This document shows, piece by piece, positions 60,853 through 64,000 of a stretch of DNA of 64,000 bases. The notes beneath the pieces were generated by a model. That model was not told the origin of the DNA, searched no databases, and saw only the letters and a program-made list of their open reading frames with translations. The first letter of the stretch is position 1, and each line of letters begins with the position of its first letter. The position numbers and the translations under genes were made by a program. The DNA comes from Hyphomicrobiales bacterium (lineage in GTDB: Bacteria > Pseudomonadota > Alphaproteobacteria > Rhizobiales > Rhizobiaceae), in NCBI GenBank assembly GCA_900473205.1, contig UCLB01000001.1:124001-188000 (forward strand), given 5' to 3'.

Positions 60853-61482
60853 TTACGCCCTGAAAGTTTCGAAGAACTGGGTGATTTCGCCTTCCGAAAC
60901 GACATCGGCATATTTGGCATTCATATCGAACAGGTTGGCTTCATGTGGCTCCTGATGACGGTCGCCACAGGCGTCTGAAACGACCGTGGTGATGAAGCCA
61001 TGCGACATGGAATCGACGCAGGATGCACGGACGCATCCACTTGTGGTGAGGCCCGTCAGTACGACATTGTCGATGCCCAAAGATGTTAGCGTCGAGGTGA
61101 GACTTGTGCCGAAGAAGGCGCTTGGATATTGCTTGGAGACGATGATCTCGTTTTCGAGAGGCACAAGCCCCTGTGCAAATTCGGCAGTGCTTTTACCTTT
61201 GATGAATGCGCCAAGCGGCTTTGCCTTTTCCATAAAGCGTCCGCCGTTGATGCCGCTCTTCTGATAGGTGACTTCGGTCAGCACTACGGGAATCCCGACC
61301 TCGTGCGCTAATTTGCGGATGCGCAGTGCAGAGGCGAGCGCATCATCGACGTCAGCATAGAGTGGGCAATCGGGATCGAAATAGGCGTGAGCGAAATCGA
61401 TCAAAATCAACGCGGGGCGTTTGCCGAAGCCTGCCTTTTTTCCATATGCGAGCTTATAGTTGTCATCGAGGTTCTGGGACAT
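60853..61482 (-). CDS. Cysteine hydrolase, N-carbamoylsarcosine amidase-like (isochorismatase superfamily)
   Basis: This 209-aa protein has the triad Asp29 (LIDFAHAY), Lys117 (SKQYPSAFFGTSL) and Cys150 (TTSGCVRAS). It matches N-carbamoylsarcosine amidase closely, more than RutB, but performs the equivalent of RutB's role: hydrolysis of an N-carbamoyl or ureido group to release ammonia and CO2. The ATG at 61482 has AGGA six bases upstream; longer frames are unsupported. It is convergent with the amidase gene (36 bp). Confidence 0.86.
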   Translation of the reverse strand: MSQNLDDNYKLAYGKKAGFGKRPALILIDFAHAYFDPDCPLYADVDDALASALRIRKLAHEVGIPVVLTEVTYQKSGINGGRFMEKAKPLGAFIKGKSTAEFAQGLVPLENEIIVSKQYPSAFFGTSLTSTLTSLGIDNVVLTGLTTSGCVRASCVDSMSHGFITTVVSDACGDRHQEPHEANLFDMNAKYADVVSEGEITQFFETFRA

Positions 61483-61652
61483 TGCCATTCCTGTATTTGC
61501 GTTACCGGTCGATCTCAGGAGATATCGACTTAGTCCAGCATGCAAAATTCGTTCCAAGCTTCGTGGAAAATTGGCAGTTAGGTATCTTTTCCGTAAGTGG
61601 TGTGTGCTTTCGGCACAGGCCATATTGACAAGACTGAAAGCGAACTGGCTGC

Positions 61653-62351
61653 CTACCCTGCAACCTTCCGCAGTGATCGTTCAATCTGCCCACCGCAATA
61701 TTGGTCTCCATATTTATCTAAGGTGCTCTTATTGAGCTCAATAAGAGATGGCATCGCTTGCATCCGCTTTGAAAGCCCATGGATAATCGGTGCCGTCGAT
61801 TTGAAAATGGCATCGATCGCTGGGAAGCGGTCGCTCATCGTCGCCCAGAGTGTAGCGGTGACGATGTCGGCGATGCCTGGCTCGTTTGTTCCGAGTATGT
61901 AACCCGTATCGCGTGTCAGGCCGTTGCGATGTCCGGTGTCTTCAAAGATCAGCATCCATTTTCGAAGCCGTGGCACGAACTCTTTCCACTTTTCATCGGT
62001 CCACATTTCGCGTCCGCCATCCAGCGTCAGTTCGTCGATGACGTCATTAGCGTCGTTGATGATTTTGGTCGTGAGTGCGCGGCCTTCAGCGGTGTTCGGT
62101 AAAAGATCGAGACGTTCTCCCAAGTAAAGGGCGATTGCGGGCATTTGTGAGATGGCGAAGTCTCGTTCGCGGTCGATCAGAATGGGCGCGCCCATGAAGG
62201 CTATGGGCTGCTGACCCGCGTCACGCTCCATCATTTCGCCGATCTCGCTCGAATCATGTTCATCCCAAGAGCGGCCACCATAGGCCAGAATGGCGCGGAT
62301 GAACTGGCCGCGAAACGGCACGGGCCAATAGTAAAGGTCGAAGTCGCTCAC
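61653..62351 (-). CDS. Glutathione S-transferase family protein
   Basis: This 232-aa protein has an N-terminal thioredoxin-like GST domain (LYYWPVPFRGQFIRAIL; ISQMPAIALYLGERL) and a C-terminal helical domain with NEPGIADIVTATLWA. A substrate cannot be assigned. It diverges from the peptide-type binding protein gene at 62542 and precedes the cysteine hydrolase by 170 bp on the same strand. Confidence 0.82.
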   Translation of the reverse strand: MSDFDLYYWPVPFRGQFIRAILAYGGRSWDEHDSSEIGEMMERDAGQQPIAFMGAPILIDRERDFAISQMPAIALYLGERLDLLPNTAEGRALTTKIINDANDVIDELTLDGGREMWTDEKWKEFVPRLRKWMLIFEDTGHRNGLTRDTGYILGTNEPGIADIVTATLWATMSDRFPAIDAIFKSTAPIIHGLSKRMQAMPSLIELNKSTLDKYGDQYCGGQIERSLRKVAG

Positions 62352-62458
62352 GTTTTATCTCCCGACTATCTACGTAAAAAACAACGGAGAGGGGTGCGGG
62401 CGGTTCCATCGAGATATTATCATATGCTTACAAAGTCGCTCCTGTTTAAGGAACGTAA

Positions 62459-62486
62459 TTGACAGCCCTTCGCTTTCAGTTATTCT
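62459..62486 (+). promoter_or_regulatory. Sigma-70 promoter upstream of the final binding-protein gene
   Basis: A perfect TTGACA (62459-62464) is followed after 16 bp by TATTCT (62481-62486), four of six matches to the -10 consensus. Transcription would begin in the adjoining palindrome. Confidence 0.55.
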
Positions 62487-62506
62487 GTTATAAAAGCTTA
62501 TATAAC
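62487..62506. promoter_or_regulatory. Operator candidate at the start site of the final binding-protein gene
   Basis: GTTATAAAAGCTTATATAAC has perfect 6-bp outer arms (GTTATA, TATAAC) and an internal AAGCTT palindrome. It directly follows the -10 box. No regulator is identified in the window. Confidence 0.5.
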
Positions 62507-62541
62507 ATAATAGTGGAACATCTGAAAACCGGGAGCTTTGT

Positions 62542-64000
62542 ATGAGACTCAAGCTAGCACTTCTTATTGCCACCGCGCTTGTTGCTGCCCCGTCGCTTCT
62601 TTCCGCGCAGGAAAAGGGCGGCGTTATCAATGTGGCGACGATTGGCGAGCCGCCGACACTCGATCCGATGGCGTCGACTGCGGACCTCGTCGGCATCGTT
62701 ACGCAGCATATGTTCGAGACGCTCTACACATTCGACAAGGACTGGAAGACAACGCCTCTGCTGGCTGAAAGCCTGCCTGAGATCAGTGCGGATGGCAAAA
62801 TCTACACCATCAAGCTGCGCTCCGGCATCAAGTTTCACGATGGTTCCGATATGGCATCGGACGATGTCGTCGCCTCGCTGAACCGTTGGATCAAGGTTGC
62901 CTCGCGCGGCAAGCAGGCAGCGTCCTTCATCGACAAGATCGAGGCCACCGATCCGTCCACGGTGACGATTACATTGAAGCAGCCTTATGCGCCGCTTGTT
63001 TCACTCCTCGCCTTCAACAATTCCGCGGCAATCATTCTGCCAGCTGAAAAGCAGGCTGAGCCGATGAAGGAGTTTATCGGCACCGGTCCCTATATGCTCA
63101 AAGAGCGCAAGGCCGACCAGTACATCCAACTCGTGCGCTTCGATGGTTACACACCGCGCTCTGGCGAGAGCAATGGTTATGGCGGCGCGCGCCATCAGTA
63201 TCTCGATGAAATCCGCTTCGTGCCCGTGCCGGACGCCAATACGCGAGTGGAAGCGGCAGTCTCCGGTCAGTATGACTACATCGATAGTCTCCCGGTCGAA
63301 TCCTTCGACAAGATCAAGTCGTCCACGGTGACCGAACCGGTCGTTCTCAAGCCTTTCGGCTATCCGGTCTTCGTGTTCAACACGGCCGAGGGCATTGCCA
63401 AGGATGTCGCCATTCGTAAAGCCATTCGTCAGGCGCTCAGCATGGAAGACATGATGGCCGCAGCCTTTGGCAGCACCGATTTCTACGCGCTGGACGGCGA
63501 TATCTATCCGAAGAATTTCGTCTGGAACACAGATGCCGGTGTCGAAGGCAATTACAATCTCGCAGACCCCGAAGGCGCTGCCGCAGCGGCCAAAGTTGCC
63601 GGTTATGACGACGAAAAGCCGATCCGTATTCTGACCAGCCGCCAGTATGAATTCCATTACAAGATGGCGCAGGTCGCAGCAGAATATCTGAAACTCGCCG
63701 GTTTCAAGGTGGATATGCAGGTCGTCGATTGGGCAACGTTGACACAGCGCCGCGCCGACAAGGGTCTATGGGATATCTACATCACCCACAGCCCGTTCCT
63801 GCCAGAACCTGCATTGATCGGTTCGCTCGCGCCAACATCTCCCGGCTGGTGGGATACGCCGCTGCGCAAGCAGACGGTCGAAGCCTTCTCAGCCGAATCC
63901 GACCCGGAAAAGCGCGTTGCGCTCTGGGCTGATGTTCAAAAGGCGATGTATGCGGAAATTCCTTACATGAAGATCGGCGATTTCAACGGTCTGACTGCCA
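62542..64000 (+). CDS. Periplasmic binding protein (SBP_bac_5), truncated by window end
   Basis: The open frame starts at ATG 62542 after GGGAG and runs off the window after 486 codons with no stop, so the end given is the window edge. It has a signal peptide (LALLIATALVAAPSLLSAQ, cleavage near residue 23), GEPPTLDPMAST, YTIKLRSGIKFHDGSDM and GTGPYMLKERK, all family 5 features. Its permease and ATPase genes are presumably downstream. It is the fourth binding protein of this family here. Confidence 0.88.
   Translation, partial: MRLKLALLIATALVAAPSLLSAQEKGGVINVATIGEPPTLDPMASTADLVGIVTQHMFETLYTFDKDWKTTPLLAESLPEISADGKIYTIKLRSGIKFHDGSDMASDDVVASLNRWIKVASRGKQAASFIDKIEATDPSTVTITLKQPYAPLVSLLAFNNSAAIILPAEKQAEPMKEFIGTGPYMLKERKADQYIQLVRFDGYTPRSGESNGYGGARHQYLDEIRFVPVPDANTRVEAAVSGQYDYIDSLPVESFDKIKSSTVTEPVVLKPFGYPVFVFNTAEGIAKDVAIRKAIRQALSMEDMMAAAFGSTDFYALDGDIYPKNFVWNTDAGVEGNYNLADPEGAAAAAKVAGYDDEKPIRILTSRQYEFHYKMAQVAAEYLKLAGFKVDMQVVDWATLTQRRADKGLWDIYITHSPFLPEPALIGSLAPTSPGWWDTPLRKQTVEAFSAESDPEKRVALWADVQKAMYAEIPYMKIGDFNGLTA

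Noticed and set aside
60853..61482. Calling the cysteine hydrolase RutB
   Set aside because: The motifs KQYPSAFFGTSL and SGCVRAS match N-carbamoylsarcosine amidase better; RutB has a different N-terminus and a TNVCVEST-type cysteine motif.
61603..61617. TGTGC/GCACA hairpin downstream of the GST gene as terminator
   Set aside because: Only five base pairs with no T-run; too weak to annotate.
1..64000. tRNA, rRNA, CRISPR arrays, insertion sequences or phage remnants
   Set aside because: No repeat-spacer pattern, transposase, integrase or RNA gene structure was visible in the short intergenic gaps.

Overview
The window reads as a catabolic and transport island from an alphaproteobacterium, most likely Rhizobiaceae (Agrobacterium/Rhizobium-like). 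I infer this from the moderately high GC content, tightly packed operons with ATGA overlaps, the number of ABC importers, an FrcA-type sugar transporter with a ROK regulator, and one EcfG-like promoter. I found no tRNA, rRNA, CRISPR array, insertion sequence or phage gene. No gene-free gap exceeds about 260 bp.

Layout. (1) 15-8117: an Opp-type importer (OppBCDF on the minus strand) diverges from its Tat-exported binding protein, a DszB-like desulfinase and a DszC/SfnB-like flavoenzyme; this looks like an organosulfur-scavenging locus. (2) 8243-9626: an acyltransferase and a small proline-rich gene with an EcfG-type promoter. (3) 9684-14571: a ROK-regulated, fructose/ribose-type importer operon ending in an SDR dehydrogenase. 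(4) 14608-16262: a DSD1-type D-amino-acid PLP enzyme divergent from a RidA deaminase. (5) 16298-30355: a nine-gene operon with a Dpp-type importer, two HyuA-like hydantoinase/oxoprolinase proteins, two DUF917 proteins and an isoaspartyl-peptidase-type Ntn hydrolase, divergent from a MalT-like LuxR regulator. (6) 30486-39026: an IclR-led operon with an Fe3+/polyamine-type importer, CoA transferase, CitE/HpcH lyase, 2-hydroxyacid dehydrogenase and RraA-like aldolase. (7) 39254-49485: alpha/beta hydrolase, M20 amidohydrolase, Dpp-type importer, MmgE/PrpD protein and a convergent LysR regulator. (8) 49668-61482: a GntR-controlled regulon with RutF, an amidase plus AtzG-like partner, an Rbs-type importer, MFS transporter, GntR, RutA and a second amidase; an N-carbamoylsarcosine-amidase-like hydrolase follows. 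(9) 61653-64000: a GST-like protein divergent from a peptide-type binding protein cut by the window end.

The common theme is import of small nitrogen-, sulfur- or acid-containing molecules coupled to dedicated degradation enzymes, each module with its own regulator. The two most unusual modules are the RutA/RutF amidase regulon, tied together by a shared palindrome (core GTACATA) found at four promoter regions, and the doubled HyuA/DUF917 operon.
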